Source: JANMDU01 sp043777675 (GTDB taxonomy: Bacteria > Pseudomonadota > Gammaproteobacteria > Burkholderiales > Burkholderiaceae_C). Taken from it: 64,000 nucleotides of DNA. The stretch is taken from assembly GCA_043777675.1 (NCBI GenBank), contig JAYWHR010000047.1:231721-295720 (forward strand), written 5' to 3'. Below the pieces are notes generated by a model that saw nothing but the letters and a program-made list of their open reading frames with translations, did not search any database and was not told the origin of the DNA. Shown piece after piece: positions 17,087-26,568 of the stretch. The first letter of the stretch is position 1, and each line of letters opens with the position of its first letter. The position numbers were made by a program, and so were the translations under genes.

Positions 17087-18565
17087 ATGACCTCTGAGCT
17101 CGCCGCCCACGCTGCCACCCTGCAAGGTGCACCTCTGCTCGATACGCCGGCAGCGCAAATGCAGGCTGTTTTTGACGCTCAACTGTCCAAAGCATTGAGC
17201 CTACGTCAATCCACTGCTGCTGAGCGCATCGTGCGAATCAAAGCTCTCCGCGAAGCCCTGCTCTCAGAGCGCGAGGCCTTGTATGCGGCCTTCGCACAAG
17301 ACATGCGCAAAAGCAAAGCCGAAGTCGAAGCTACAGAATTACTTCCCGTGCTCGATGAAATGCGCCATATCATCGGACGCTTGAAAAGCTGGATGAAGCC
17401 CACCCGAGCTTGGCCAACCAGCCTATCTCTGGGGCTTAAGGCTCGCATCCACTACCAGCCACGCGGCCGTGTGCTGATCATCGCCCCTTGGAACTACCCG
17501 CTCAGCCTGTGCTTAGGCCCATTGGTGTCTGCTCTAGCGGCTGGCAATACAGCGATTTTGAAACCCTCTGAGATGACGCCTTCCGTATCGGCTGTGATGG
17601 CTCGTATCATCGCCCAAGTCTTTGATCCAATGGAAGTTGCGCTGTTTGAGGGAGAGCAAGCCACTTCACAAGCTTTGCTAGCCATGCCTTTTGATCACAT
17701 CTTTTTCACAGGCTCACCGGCGGTAGGAAAAATCGTGATGGCCGCTGCCGCCAAGAATCTCACCAGCGTGACGCTAGAGCTCGGCGGCAAATCTCCCACC
17801 ATCGTTGACGAAACCGCTAATGTAGCCATGGCCGCTGAAAACATCATGTGGGGAAAATTCCTCAACAACGGGCAAACCTGCATCGCACCAGACCATGTGT
17901 ACGTCCACTCAAAAGTCAAAGCTGAATTTGTGGCGCAGTGCAGACAAGCGCTCGACAAGTTTTTTGGCGCAGAGGGCAGCCGCAGCACCAATCTCGATCT
18001 CACCCGCGTCGTCAACGCACGCCATACCCAACGCTTGGCAAGCATCTTGGCGGATGCGCAATCGAGCGGCGCTCGTATTTTGGTGGGCGGGCAAGTCGAT
18101 GAATCGCAAAACTACATTGCACCCACTTTGCTTGAAGGTGCAGCGAGTAGCTCGCGCCTCATGAACGAGGAAATTTTCGGCCCTCTGCTACCGATTGTGG
18201 AATTTACTTCAATCGACCAAGTGATCTCTACGATCAACGCCGCTCCCAAACCACTGGCGCTCTACCTTTTTTGCAATGACAGCGATCGCATCGCGCAAGT
18301 GCTCAGCCACACCAGCTCGGGTGGCGCATGCGTGAACCATTCCATGGTGCATTTCGCGCATGGCAATCTCCCTTTCGGTGGTGTAAATAATTCCGGCATC
18401 GGCAGTGGCCATGGCCATTTTGGCTTCAAAGCCTTCTCACATGAGCGCGCCGTGCTGACTGGCGGTTGGCTTCGCTCAGAGAAATTCTTCGCTCCGCCTT
18501 ACACCTCAAAACGCACCGCTTTTATCCGTAGAGTGGTAGATGCTTTGAAACTGCCTATGCTTTGA
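17087..18565 (+). CDS. Class 3 aldehyde dehydrogenase (coniferyl/fatty aldehyde type), copy 1
   Basis: A 492-residue NAD(P)-dependent aldehyde dehydrogenase. Catalytic Cys265 lies in NNGQTCIAPDH and general base Glu231 in LELGGKSPT; FTGSPAVGK is the cofactor loop. IIAPWNYPLSLCLGPLVSALAAGNT and the late GGACVNHSMVH and LPFGGVNNSGIG mark the short class 3 / coniferyl aldehyde subgroup. It is the first of two tandem paralogs, with the second starting within 10 bases. Position beside the polyamine genes allows a role in oxidising amino-aldehydes, but the subgroup usually acts on hydrophobic or aromatic aldehydes. Confidence 0.9.
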   Translation: MTSELAAHAATLQGAPLLDTPAAQMQAVFDAQLSKALSLRQSTAAERIVRIKALREALLSEREALYAAFAQDMRKSKAEVEATELLPVLDEMRHIIGRLKSWMKPTRAWPTSLSLGLKARIHYQPRGRVLIIAPWNYPLSLCLGPLVSALAAGNTAILKPSEMTPSVSAVMARIIAQVFDPMEVALFEGEQATSQALLAMPFDHIFFTGSPAVGKIVMAAAAKNLTSVTLELGGKSPTIVDETANVAMAAENIMWGKFLNNGQTCIAPDHVYVHSKVKAEFVAQCRQALDKFFGAEGSRSTNLDLTRVVNARHTQRLASILADAQSSGARILVGGQVDESQNYIAPTLLEGAASSSRLMNEEIFGPLLPIVEFTSIDQVISTINAAPKPLALYLFCNDSDRIAQVLSHTSSGGACVNHSMVHFAHGNLPFGGVNNSGIGSGHGHFGFKAFSHERAVLTGGWLRSEKFFAPPYTSKRTAFIRRVVDALKLPML

Positions 18566-18574
18566 GTGATCTCT

Positions 18575-20062
18575 ATGCCTGCTCCTCGAAAATCCGTCTC
18601 CGTATCGCGCAAGTCCTGGTCGATCGTCACCGCAGACGAATCGCCTGCGCTCACCATGCGCAAAGCTTTTGAAGCCCAGGCATCCGTTGCACTGCGTTTG
18701 CGCGAATCTACCGCTGCTGAGCGCATTGCACTGATCAAAAAGCTCCGCACATCTATGCTCGCGCGTCGCGAAGATTTTTATGCCGCTTTCATGCAAGATA
18801 TGCACAAAAGCAAAGCTGAAGTCGAAGGCGCAGAATTCATGCCCGTGTTTGATGAAATGCGCCACGCCATCGGAAGCCTCAAGCGCTGGATGAAGCCGAA
18901 GTCAGTCACGCCCGTGCTCACTTCGGTAGGCTCTAAAGCGCAAGTGCAAATGCAGCCGCGTGGCCGCGTGCTGATCATCGCGCCTTGGAACTATCCATTG
19001 AATCAATGCTTTTGCCCCCTGATCAGCGCCATCGCAGCTGGCAACACCGTGATTCTCAAGCCCTCAGAGATGACGCCCACCGTCTCTCAGCTCATGGGCG
19101 AAATCATCCGAAAAGTGTTTGATCCTACGCATGTGGCCTACTTTGAAGGCGGTCAAACCACCTCTACCGCTTTGCTGGCCTTGCCTTTTGATCATATTTT
19201 TTTCACTGGCTCGCCAGCGGTGGGTAAGCTCGTGATGGCCGCTGCGGCCAAGCATTTAACGAGCATCACCTTGGAGCTCGGCGGCAAATCACCGACGATT
19301 GTGGATGAAACGGCAGACACAGAATTAGCCGCAGAAAACCTCATCTGGGGCAAATTCATCAACAGCGGGCAGACCTGCATCGCACCTGATCACATCTATG
19401 TTCATGCGAAGGTCAAAACACAATTCATCAAAGCCGCTCTTGCTGCGCTCACAAAATACTACGGCACGCCAGCCAAGCGAATGAAAAATGCCGATTTAAC
19501 GCATGTCGTCAACACACGTCACACGCAGCGCTTGGCTGATTTGCTCACTGATGCAAACAAGAAAGGCGCGCGCGTCATCGTGGGTGGGCAAGTGGATATC
19601 GCTGAACGCATGGTCGCGCCCACGCTGCTCGATAGTGTGAATCCAAGCATGCGCATCATGCAAGAAGAAATTTTTGGCCCATTGCTGCCCATCATTGAGT
19701 TCACCGACCCAGATGAAGTGATTGCGCAAATTAACTCAAATCCCAAGCCACTTGCACTTTATGTGTACAGCAGTGATGAGAAACGGATTAACCAAATCCT
19801 CGCACAAACTAGCTCAGGCGGCGCATGCGTGAACCAATGCATGATGCACAACGTGCAAGGCAACTTGCCCTTTGGCGGCGTCAACAATTCTGGCATGGGC
19901 AGCACCCATGGCTACCACGGTTTCAAAGCGTTCTCCCATGAGCGCAGTGTGCTCACTGCAGGCCGCCTGCGCCTAGAAAAACTTTTCGCGCCGCCCTACA
20001 CGCTAACGCGCTTCAAACTCATCAAGCAAATCGTGGATACGATGCGGTTGCCAGCGCTTTAA
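18575..20062 (+). CDS. Class 3 aldehyde dehydrogenase, copy 2
   Basis: A 495-residue paralog of the preceding gene with the same motif order: LELGGKSPT, catalytic Cys268 in NSGQTCIAPDH, FTGSPAVGK and LPFGGVNNSGMG. Long blocks are identical between the two, and differences cluster at the N-terminus, so the pair arose by tandem duplication. I take the ATG at 18575; a GTG at 18566 next to the previous stop is possible. The 3' end overlaps the convergent aminotransferase by 4 bases. Confidence 0.9.
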   Translation: MPAPRKSVSVSRKSWSIVTADESPALTMRKAFEAQASVALRLRESTAAERIALIKKLRTSMLARREDFYAAFMQDMHKSKAEVEGAEFMPVFDEMRHAIGSLKRWMKPKSVTPVLTSVGSKAQVQMQPRGRVLIIAPWNYPLNQCFCPLISAIAAGNTVILKPSEMTPTVSQLMGEIIRKVFDPTHVAYFEGGQTTSTALLALPFDHIFFTGSPAVGKLVMAAAAKHLTSITLELGGKSPTIVDETADTELAAENLIWGKFINSGQTCIAPDHIYVHAKVKTQFIKAALAALTKYYGTPAKRMKNADLTHVVNTRHTQRLADLLTDANKKGARVIVGGQVDIAERMVAPTLLDSVNPSMRIMQEEIFGPLLPIIEFTDPDEVIAQINSNPKPLALYVYSSDEKRINQILAQTSSGGACVNQCMMHNVQGNLPFGGVNNSGMGSTHGYHGFKAFSHERSVLTAGRLRLEKLFAPPYTLTRFKLIKQIVDTMRLPAL

Positions 20063-21396
20063 GCATTTGCCCGAATGCTGTCTGCCACGGTATTGATGAT
20101 CTGATCGATGTGTGATTTTTCCACGATATAAGGTGGGCAAATCACGATGTTTTCACCAGCGGGGCGCACCATGCTGCCTTTTTGGTAGCAATCCATAAAG
20201 ATGTCGTAGGTACGTTTGCCGGGCGCCGCTGGATTCGGAGCAAACTCGACAGCCGCAGCCAGCCCTAGCGTCCGAATGCTCACCACATTAGGCAAGCCTT
20301 TGAATGCAGCGTGCGCCGCGTCTCCCAAGACCTTACCCATCTCACCGGCTCTGGCAAAAAGATTTTCTTCTTGAAATAGATTCAAGGTGGCAATGGCAGC
20401 CGCACAAGCCGCCGGGTGACCAGAATAGGTGTAGCCGTGGAAGAATTCAATCACGTGCTCGCCAGCTTTGGCGTTAGCATCCATAAACGCATCAAACACG
20501 CCTTGGCGGCACACCACGCCACCCAATGGAAACACACCATTGGTCACGCATTTGGCGAAATTGAGCATGTCGGGCACCACACCAAAATAATCCGCTCCAA
20601 AGTTCACGCCCAAGCGGCCAAAGCCCGTAATCACTTCATCAAATATCAACAAAATCCCATGCTTGTCGCAAATCGCACGCAGGCGCTTGTGGTAATCAGG
20701 AGGAGGCACATACCAGCCCGCGCTGCCAGCGACCGGCTCGACGATGATGGCGGCCACATTGCTTGCATCATGCAAGGGCAAGATGCGCTTTTCCAGATCA
20801 TCTAAGAAATCGGTATCGGTTTGCGGTGCTTGGCCGTTGTAATACATCGTGCTCGCATCATGGATGAAGCGCATGTGATCCACACGTGGCAGCAAGGCTC
20901 CGCCATACACCTTACGATTGGCCGGGATACCGCCCACACTCATACCGCCAAAGCCGACGCCATGGTAGCCCCGCTCACGGCCAATAAACATCGTGCGATG
21001 GCCTTCGCCGCGGGCGCGATGATAGGCCAGCGCCACTTTCATCGAAGTATCAGCAGCCTCCGAGCCTGAGTTGCAAAACAAGACTTTATTTAAATCGCCC
21101 GGGCACAACGCGGCGATCATTTCAGCCGCCTTGAAAGCTTTGTCATTCGCGGCATTGAAAGCTGTGGAGTAATCCAGCGTATCGAGCTGTTTTTTAATCG
21201 CCTCATTGATCGGCTTGCGGTTGTGCCCTGCTGCCACACACCACAGGCTAGAAATGCCATCCACCACTTGCCGGCCATCATGCGTGGTGAAGTGCATCCC
21301 ATCGGCGGCTACCATGACGCGCGGCGCTTTGCCAAAGCTGCGATTAGGTGTGAAGGGCAACCAAAGGTTATCCATGTTGAAATCGTTGTAAGCCAT
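20059..21396 (-). CDS. Omega-aminotransferase, beta-alanine--pyruvate type
   Basis: A 445-residue class III PLP aminotransferase. Lys282 in NFAKCVTNG should hold PLP; IFDEVITGFGR and CNSGSEAADTSMKVALAYHRA are typical. The N-terminal LWLPFTPNRSFGKAPR-x-MVAADGM resembles beta-alanine--pyruvate aminotransferases. In this setting GABA or beta-alanine is a reasonable amino donor, which would finish polyamine breakdown. A ribosome-binding site (AGGAGC) precedes the chosen start at 21396. It follows the glutamine-synthetase-like gene by 22 bases, so it belongs to the same operon. Confidence 0.9.
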   Translation of the reverse strand: MAYNDFNMDNLWLPFTPNRSFGKAPRVMVAADGMHFTTHDGRQVVDGISSLWCVAAGHNRKPINEAIKKQLDTLDYSTAFNAANDKAFKAAEMIAALCPGDLNKVLFCNSGSEAADTSMKVALAYHRARGEGHRTMFIGRERGYHGVGFGGMSVGGIPANRKVYGGALLPRVDHMRFIHDASTMYYNGQAPQTDTDFLDDLEKRILPLHDASNVAAIIVEPVAGSAGWYVPPPDYHKRLRAICDKHGILLIFDEVITGFGRLGVNFGADYFGVVPDMLNFAKCVTNGVFPLGGVVCRQGVFDAFMDANAKAGEHVIEFFHGYTYSGHPAACAAAIATLNLFQEENLFARAGEMGKVLGDAAHAAFKGLPNVVSIRTLGLAAAVEFAPNPAAPGKRTYDIFMDCYQKGSMVRPAGENIVICPPYIVEKSHIDQIINTVADSIRANA

Positions 21397-21418
21397 GATC
21401 GTTGCTCCTAAAGATGGA

Positions 21419-22771
21419 CTAATAAAAATCGCCAAATTGCTGCCATTCCCAGCCCGTGATATGGCTTTGCCACTGCCGCCATTGCTCGCGCTGCAAAATC
21501 AACACTTGCTCGCAAAACGCTTCTCCGATCGCTTTGCAGAGAACAGCATTTTGCGCTAATGCATGCGTAGCTGCTTGCAAGCTGGTGGGCAGTTGCGCAG
21601 GCATCGGCGCATTTTGCGCAAAGCGTTCGTACAAATCTTCTTCACAAGCTGGCGGGGCTTGCATGGCTTGGTCTATCCCATCCAGACCCGCCGCGATCAC
21701 ACCAGAAAGCGCTGCATAAATATTGCAAGTCGGGTCAGGCATTCGCCACTCTAGGCGCCCCTCTACGCTGCGCAGCAAGCAGCTGCGGTTGTTCTCGCCC
21801 CAAGCTTTCCAAACGGGCGACCATGTCGTCCCAGAGGCACTACGCGAGACGGCTAAGCGCTTGTAGCTGTTGACCGTGGGGGCGCAGAGCGCCGCCAGCG
21901 CATCAGCATGATGAAGCAAGCCTGCGGCAAACTGCAAACCGAGCGCAGACAAGTAGGCCCTGCACTTACTTTCATCTATGCTTGGCGCCATCACGGCTTT
22001 ACCTTGGCGGTCCGAGAGACTGATATGAAAATGCAAGCCACTTCCCGGGCTGCCCGCATAAGGCTTAGGCATGGCGCTGAACACCAAGCCATGCTTTTGC
22101 GCTACGGCATGTGCCGTCATCTTAAAGAGCATGTAGCGATCCGCGGCTTCTAGGGCGTCATGAAAGCGGTAATTTAGCTCGTACTGCCCCCAAGCATCTT
22201 CGTGATCAATCTGCAAAACATCAAAGCCAAGCTCTAGTAACTGTCGACGCAAATCATCCAAAAAATCTCTTTGCTGGTAGATGGATTTGAAATCGTAAGA
22301 GGGCTTATCAAGTTTGTCGCCCTGATCAGCATTGACCAGTCTGCCAACTTCGTCTCTGCGGAAAACAAAGAATTCAGGCTCAACGCCCACATTCAAGGTC
22401 CACCCGCGCTCCGCTAGGCGTGCCACTTGGCGCTTCAAGGTTTGGCGTGAGCAAGTCTCAAGCGGCTCATTGCCAGCAAAACCATCGCACACCGCATGCG
22501 CCACACCGGGCATAAAAGGCAGAGCTTGCAAGCTCTGAGGTTGTACACGGCCATAGTATTCGCTGCGCGGCCCTTGCCGAGGCAATCCCGTGCCTTCAAT
22601 GCTCGGGCCTGCAAACCCAGCACCTTGGTTGACCCATTGCTGCAAACGCTCGATAGGAACGAGTTTGCCTTTGGCCACGCCATGCAAGTCAGTGAGCTGG
22701 GTAAATATGGAATGGATGCCGCTATCTGCCAATTCTTGCTGGCGGGCTTTTAATTGCGCTGGCTTCATCAA
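21419..22771 (-). CDS. Glutamine synthetase-like gamma-glutamyl ligase (GlnT/PuuA superfamily)
   Basis: A 450-residue ATP-dependent ligase of the glutamine synthetase fold: TDLHGVAKGKLVP, ATP/metal residues in GVEPEFFVF, and GSGLHFHISLSD. It is shorter and clearly distinct from the second ligase at 31393. Possible substrates are putrescine, ethanolamine or methylamine; the position after a PuuC-like gene and before an aminotransferase favours an amine. Its start overlaps the stop of the aldehyde dehydrogenase (ATGA), showing translational coupling. Confidence 0.85.
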   Translation of the reverse strand: MMKPAQLKARQQELADSGIHSIFTQLTDLHGVAKGKLVPIERLQQWVNQGAGFAGPSIEGTGLPRQGPRSEYYGRVQPQSLQALPFMPGVAHAVCDGFAGNEPLETCSRQTLKRQVARLAERGWTLNVGVEPEFFVFRRDEVGRLVNADQGDKLDKPSYDFKSIYQQRDFLDDLRRQLLELGFDVLQIDHEDAWGQYELNYRFHDALEAADRYMLFKMTAHAVAQKHGLVFSAMPKPYAGSPGSGLHFHISLSDRQGKAVMAPSIDESKCRAYLSALGLQFAAGLLHHADALAALCAPTVNSYKRLAVSRSASGTTWSPVWKAWGENNRSCLLRSVEGRLEWRMPDPTCNIYAALSGVIAAGLDGIDQAMQAPPACEEDLYERFAQNAPMPAQLPTSLQAATHALAQNAVLCKAIGEAFCEQVLILQREQWRQWQSHITGWEWQQFGDFY

Positions 22772-24246
22772 TCATCCCATGGAGAATCAATCCGCAGCCA
22801 AGTGGTTTTCATCTCGGTGTATTTATCAAAAGCATGAAGCGATTTATCGCGTCCCACACCGCTTTGCTTGAAGCCGCCAAAGGGCACCGTGATGTCGTCT
22901 TCATCGTATTGATTCACATGCACCGTACCTGCGCGAAGTGCACGCGCCACGCTGTGCGCTTTGTTGATATCACGCGTCCAGACCGCAGCTTGCAAGCCAT
23001 AGATGCTGTCATTAGCTTGGCTCACAGCTTCATGCGCTTCTTTGAACGACAACACGGAAAGCACGGGCCCGAAAATTTCTTCACGTGCTATCCTCATTTG
23101 ATTGTTGACACCGTCAAAAATAGTGGGCTGCATGTAATACCCACCGGTTTCAACCCGAGCGGCTTGGCCACCTGCGAGCAATTTTGCACCTTCCTTTTGG
23201 CCTGCTTCGATGTACCGAAGCACCGTCTCGTGCTGCGTCTTATCCACCAAAGCGCCCATCACAGTTTTTTTATTCAAAGGATCGTCTGGCATGTAGCCGG
23301 GCACCAGCGCAAGCGCCTTCTCCAGAAAACGCTCTTTGATCGAGGCTTCAACAAACAATCGAGAAGGTGCATTGCAACTCTCACCTTGGTTGAAGAAGAT
23401 GCTGCCGATACTGGCCGCTACGGCTTTGTCTAAATCAGGGCAATCTGCGAAAACGATATTGGCTGATTTGCCGCCTAGCTCCGTCCAAGCGCGCTTCAAG
23501 TTGCTTTGCCCCGCCATCACATGGATTTGCTTGCCCACTTTGGTAGAGCCTGTAAAAGCAATGCAATCTACGTCCATATGAGATGCCAGCGGCGCGCCAG
23601 CTTCCGCGCCATAGCCGGGGATCACATTGAACACGCCGGCAGGCAGGCCTGCATCTAGTGCCAATTCAGCCAAGCGCAGCGCTGTGAGTGGCGATTTTTC
23701 GCTAGGCTTGAGCACGACGCTGTTGCCCGATGCCAAGGCAGGCGCGATCTTCCAAGCCGCCATGATCATCGGATAATTCCATGGCACGATCACGCCCACC
23801 ACACCCATTGGCTCGCGCGTGATCAGCGCCAGCGCCGTACGCGCCGTGGGTGCAATTTCGTCATAGATCTTGTCGCAGGCTTCGCCATACCAGCGAATGC
23901 AATTGGCCGCGCTGTTGACATCCACGCTCTTGGCGTACTGAATAGGCTTGCCCATATCCAGCGTTTCCATCAATGCCAGCTCATCCGCATGCGCAAGGAT
24001 CAAGTCGGCAAACTTGATCAACACACGCTTGCGATACGCGGGAGCCAGTTTGCGCCAGCGGCCGTCTTCGAAAGCAAGACGCGCCGCCGACACTGCCGCA
24101 TCAACATCGCTTGCATCACAGCGCGCGACTTCAGCGATCTTTCTGCCATCAACAGGAGATAAGCCATCAAATCGAGCGCCCGAGCGCGCATCGCAACGAG
24201 CGCCAGCAATGAACGCCCGTGCGTCGTAGAGTGCTGAAACGCTCAT
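22768..24246 (-). CDS. puuC: Gamma-glutamyl-gamma-aminobutyraldehyde dehydrogenase-type ALDH
   Basis: A 492-residue aldehyde dehydrogenase with FTGSTKVGK, catalytic Glu in WTELGGKSAN and Cys in NQGESCNAPSR. The PuuC/KauB subgroup is suggested by the opening RAFI-x-G, KIYDEIAPT, and the C-terminal VNQYDEDDITVPFGGFKQSGVGRDKS. The expected reaction is NAD(P)-linked oxidation of gamma-glutamyl-gamma-aminobutyraldehyde to gamma-glutamyl-GABA in putrescine breakdown. The gene lies 13 bases after the porin gene and is coupled to the ligase downstream. Confidence 0.9.
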   Translation of the reverse strand: MSVSALYDARAFIAGARCDARSGARFDGLSPVDGRKIAEVARCDASDVDAAVSAARLAFEDGRWRKLAPAYRKRVLIKFADLILAHADELALMETLDMGKPIQYAKSVDVNSAANCIRWYGEACDKIYDEIAPTARTALALITREPMGVVGVIVPWNYPMIMAAWKIAPALASGNSVVLKPSEKSPLTALRLAELALDAGLPAGVFNVIPGYGAEAGAPLASHMDVDCIAFTGSTKVGKQIHVMAGQSNLKRAWTELGGKSANIVFADCPDLDKAVAASIGSIFFNQGESCNAPSRLFVEASIKERFLEKALALVPGYMPDDPLNKKTVMGALVDKTQHETVLRYIEAGQKEGAKLLAGGQAARVETGGYYMQPTIFDGVNNQMRIAREEIFGPVLSVLSFKEAHEAVSQANDSIYGLQAAVWTRDINKAHSVARALRAGTVHVNQYDEDDITVPFGGFKQSGVGRDKSLHAFDKYTEMKTTWLRIDSPWDD

Positions 24247-24259
24247 AGATCACCGATCA

Positions 24260-25669
24260 TCAAAACGACACAACGGCAGATAAGCCGATCATGTTGTTAG
24301 ACTTTTTGTAGTCACCTGTTTTCGCATCCAAAAACACGGGGCCATTGGCACGATCAATGCGGTATTCGGCTTTGAGCGTTGTGTTTTGATTGAACAGATA
24401 GCTCATGCCCAAGCTCAATGCCGTACGGGTTGCGCCATCGGCTGTAGGCAACCAAATACCTGTGGAGTTTTCCATGATGGGGCCAAAGCCATTGCGACCA
24501 TCTGCGACTTGCTCGCAATCTGAGGCATCGATAATCGTATCGCCATTGACATCCCACACGCCGCAGCGCTCCTGAGAAGGCGCGCCAAAGACGCCGCCAC
24601 CATTTTTCTTGTTGCGAATCATGTCAAAGCGAGCAGTGGTCTGGAAACGCGGCGTGACTTTGTAGCCTGCTAAAGCAGATAAACCTGTCCAGCTGGCCTT
24701 GCTGCCATTTGCCGCAGCTGCTTTTTGATTGCCTAAACCAAGCTGGCCTTGCAAGATCCAATCGCCGCGTGTGAAGTAGCCGTCAACTTCAAATAAATTG
24801 AATTTCCCGCCAAGATTTTTGTCACTGGTGGAATGGCTTCCCGCAAAACCGAAGCCGCTGAATTCGCCTTTAGCGTAGTCGGCACGATAGGTGACACCGG
24901 GCGTTTTTGCGCCTGTGCCTTTGCGCGCTTCGTTGATGTTACCCACCATGAATTTCGAAATCCACTTGCCGCGTGTGAACTCCATGCCAGCGCCGCTGTA
25001 AAAACTAGGGATGGTGAAATCAAACAGCAGGTTGTGGCTGATCAGTGGCTGCTGATGCGACCAGATGTACTCATACCCCGACCAATCCGGCACTTGGCCT
25101 GCGATCAAACGCGTCGCTGGGCTTCCCAACGGAACAGACACGGATGCCTCATGAACAATCGAACCCAAGTTGTAGCCTGAGCTCGCTGATTTGTGTGGCG
25201 CTAGTGTCAAGCGCCATTTGGTGCCGCTTTCCGTTTCTTTTTGGATATCCAGCATCGCTTGGCCGAAGTAGCTGTTGTCAAAAGCATATGAATCGCCCAC
25301 ACCCGAATTACCCTGGCCATTGAAGTTATTCAAAAACACAAAGCCCGCTTGGTTTTGGCGTTGGCTATACACAAAGGTCGGATCAATCATGCCGCTGATC
25401 TTCATACCGGCAAAACCCGCTGCAATGGTGTTGTCTTCCGCAGACTCCACCTTGATCTTGATGCGGTTGAATTCCTCAGGATCGACCGCACCCACCGTGG
25501 GGGCAGCAGGCTTATTGGCAACAGCTTCCACCCTGTCTTGCAAGGATTTGAGCTGCGTTTTAAGCAGTTCAATCTCTTTTTGCAAGTCAGCCGCAGTTTG
25601 CGCCTGCGCACTGATCCAAGGCATGGCGCAAGCCATGGCTACGACGATGAGTTTTCTTTGTAGGTTCAT
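24260..25669 (-). CDS. Outer-membrane porin with N-terminal coiled coil
   Basis: A 469-residue beta-barrel protein. A signal peptide ends near residue 23 (ISAQAQ), then a short coiled coil (LQKEIELLKTQLKSLQDRVE) like that of DcaP-type trimeric porins. Alternating beta strands rich in Gly, Tyr and Phe follow, ending in IGLSAVVSF with a terminal Phe, the barrel-assembly signal. Placed between PotI and PuuC genes, it probably lets polyamines or related amines cross the outer membrane. A Cys/Asp-rich loop (VWDVNGDTIIDASDCEQVAD) resembles a calcium-binding loop and may bind a cation. Ribosome-binding site AGGAGA precedes the start. Confidence 0.85.
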   Translation of the reverse strand: MNLQRKLIVVAMACAMPWISAQAQTAADLQKEIELLKTQLKSLQDRVEAVANKPAAPTVGAVDPEEFNRIKIKVESAEDNTIAAGFAGMKISGMIDPTFVYSQRQNQAGFVFLNNFNGQGNSGVGDSYAFDNSYFGQAMLDIQKETESGTKWRLTLAPHKSASSGYNLGSIVHEASVSVPLGSPATRLIAGQVPDWSGYEYIWSHQQPLISHNLLFDFTIPSFYSGAGMEFTRGKWISKFMVGNINEARKGTGAKTPGVTYRADYAKGEFSGFGFAGSHSTSDKNLGGKFNLFEVDGYFTRGDWILQGQLGLGNQKAAAANGSKASWTGLSALAGYKVTPRFQTTARFDMIRNKKNGGGVFGAPSQERCGVWDVNGDTIIDASDCEQVADGRNGFGPIMENSTGIWLPTADGATRTALSLGMSYLFNQNTTLKAEYRIDRANGPVFLDAKTGDYKKSNNMIGLSAVVSF

Positions 25670-25725
25670 AGTGATTCTCCTGGGTTGTCGTGAAAATAAA
25701 AAGGTTGAATAGGATCTGTTTGCGC

Positions 25726-26568
25726 TCACGTCGGGGCTCGCAAAGCAGCCGATTGCTCTTGACTTCGCTTTCGTTCCTGCCGCGCAATCCATAAGCTAGC
25801 GAGCACCACGGCGATGCCCACCACGAGCACAGTGATGGTGGCCACAGCATTCACCGTGGGATTGAGGCCAAGACGAGCGCGACTAAAAATCACCAGTGGC
25901 ATAGTGGTCGAACCCGGCCCCGAGAGGAACGCCGAGAGCACCACATCATCGAGCGACAGTGTGAATGTGAGCAAGCCAGCAGAAATCAAGGATTGCGACA
26001 TCAAAGGCAAAGTGATTAAGAAAAACACTTGCAATGGCTTTGCGCCCAAATCTTTGGCCGCCTCCTCCAGAGCAGGATCCATCTCGCGCAAGCGCGCACT
26101 GATGACGACCGTTGCATAAGCCAAGCCCAGCAGGGTGTGGCCGATCCACATGGTGAGCAGCCCGCGCTCCGGAAAGCCGGTGGCGCGTTGCACGGATACC
26201 AAGAGCAGCAGCAGAGATAAACCAATGATGACTTCGGGCATCACCAGTGGGGAATTGACCATGCCCGAAAACAAAGTCTTCCCCGGGAAATGCTTGAACT
26301 TCACTAAAGCAAAAGCCGCCATCGTGCCAAGAATCACTGATGCAATGGCAGTCAGTACCGCGATCTTCAAAGAGAGCCACAAACCAGAGAGCAAAGCCTG
26401 ATCTTTCATCAACTCGCCATACCAACGAAACGAGAAGCCGCCCCAAGTGGTGACCAATGGGCTGGCGTTGAAACTGAGGATGATCAGCGTGAAGATGGGA
26501 ATATAGAGAAACGCGAAACAGGCGGCCAGCCAAATGCGCGACGTGAGGATACCAGCGGGATTTTTCAT
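25726..26568 (-). CDS. potI: Polyamine ABC transporter permease
   Basis: A 280-residue inner-membrane permease with six hydrophobic segments and the EAA loop EEAAKDLGAKPLQVFFLITLP. LSLDDVVLSAFLSGPGSTTMPLV is characteristic of PotI/PotC. It pairs with PotH and the ATPase PotG. The start overlaps the PotH stop by 4 bases, showing coupling. The start chosen leaves a normal N-terminus with the first helix at about residues 8-30. Confidence 0.95.
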   Translation of the reverse strand: MKNPAGILTSRIWLAACFAFLYIPIFTLIILSFNASPLVTTWGGFSFRWYGELMKDQALLSGLWLSLKIAVLTAIASVILGTMAAFALVKFKHFPGKTLFSGMVNSPLVMPEVIIGLSLLLLLVSVQRATGFPERGLLTMWIGHTLLGLAYATVVISARLREMDPALEEAAKDLGAKPLQVFFLITLPLMSQSLISAGLLTFTLSLDDVVLSAFLSGPGSTTMPLVIFSRARLGLNPTVNAVATITVLVVGIAVVLASLWIARQERKRSQEQSAALRAPT

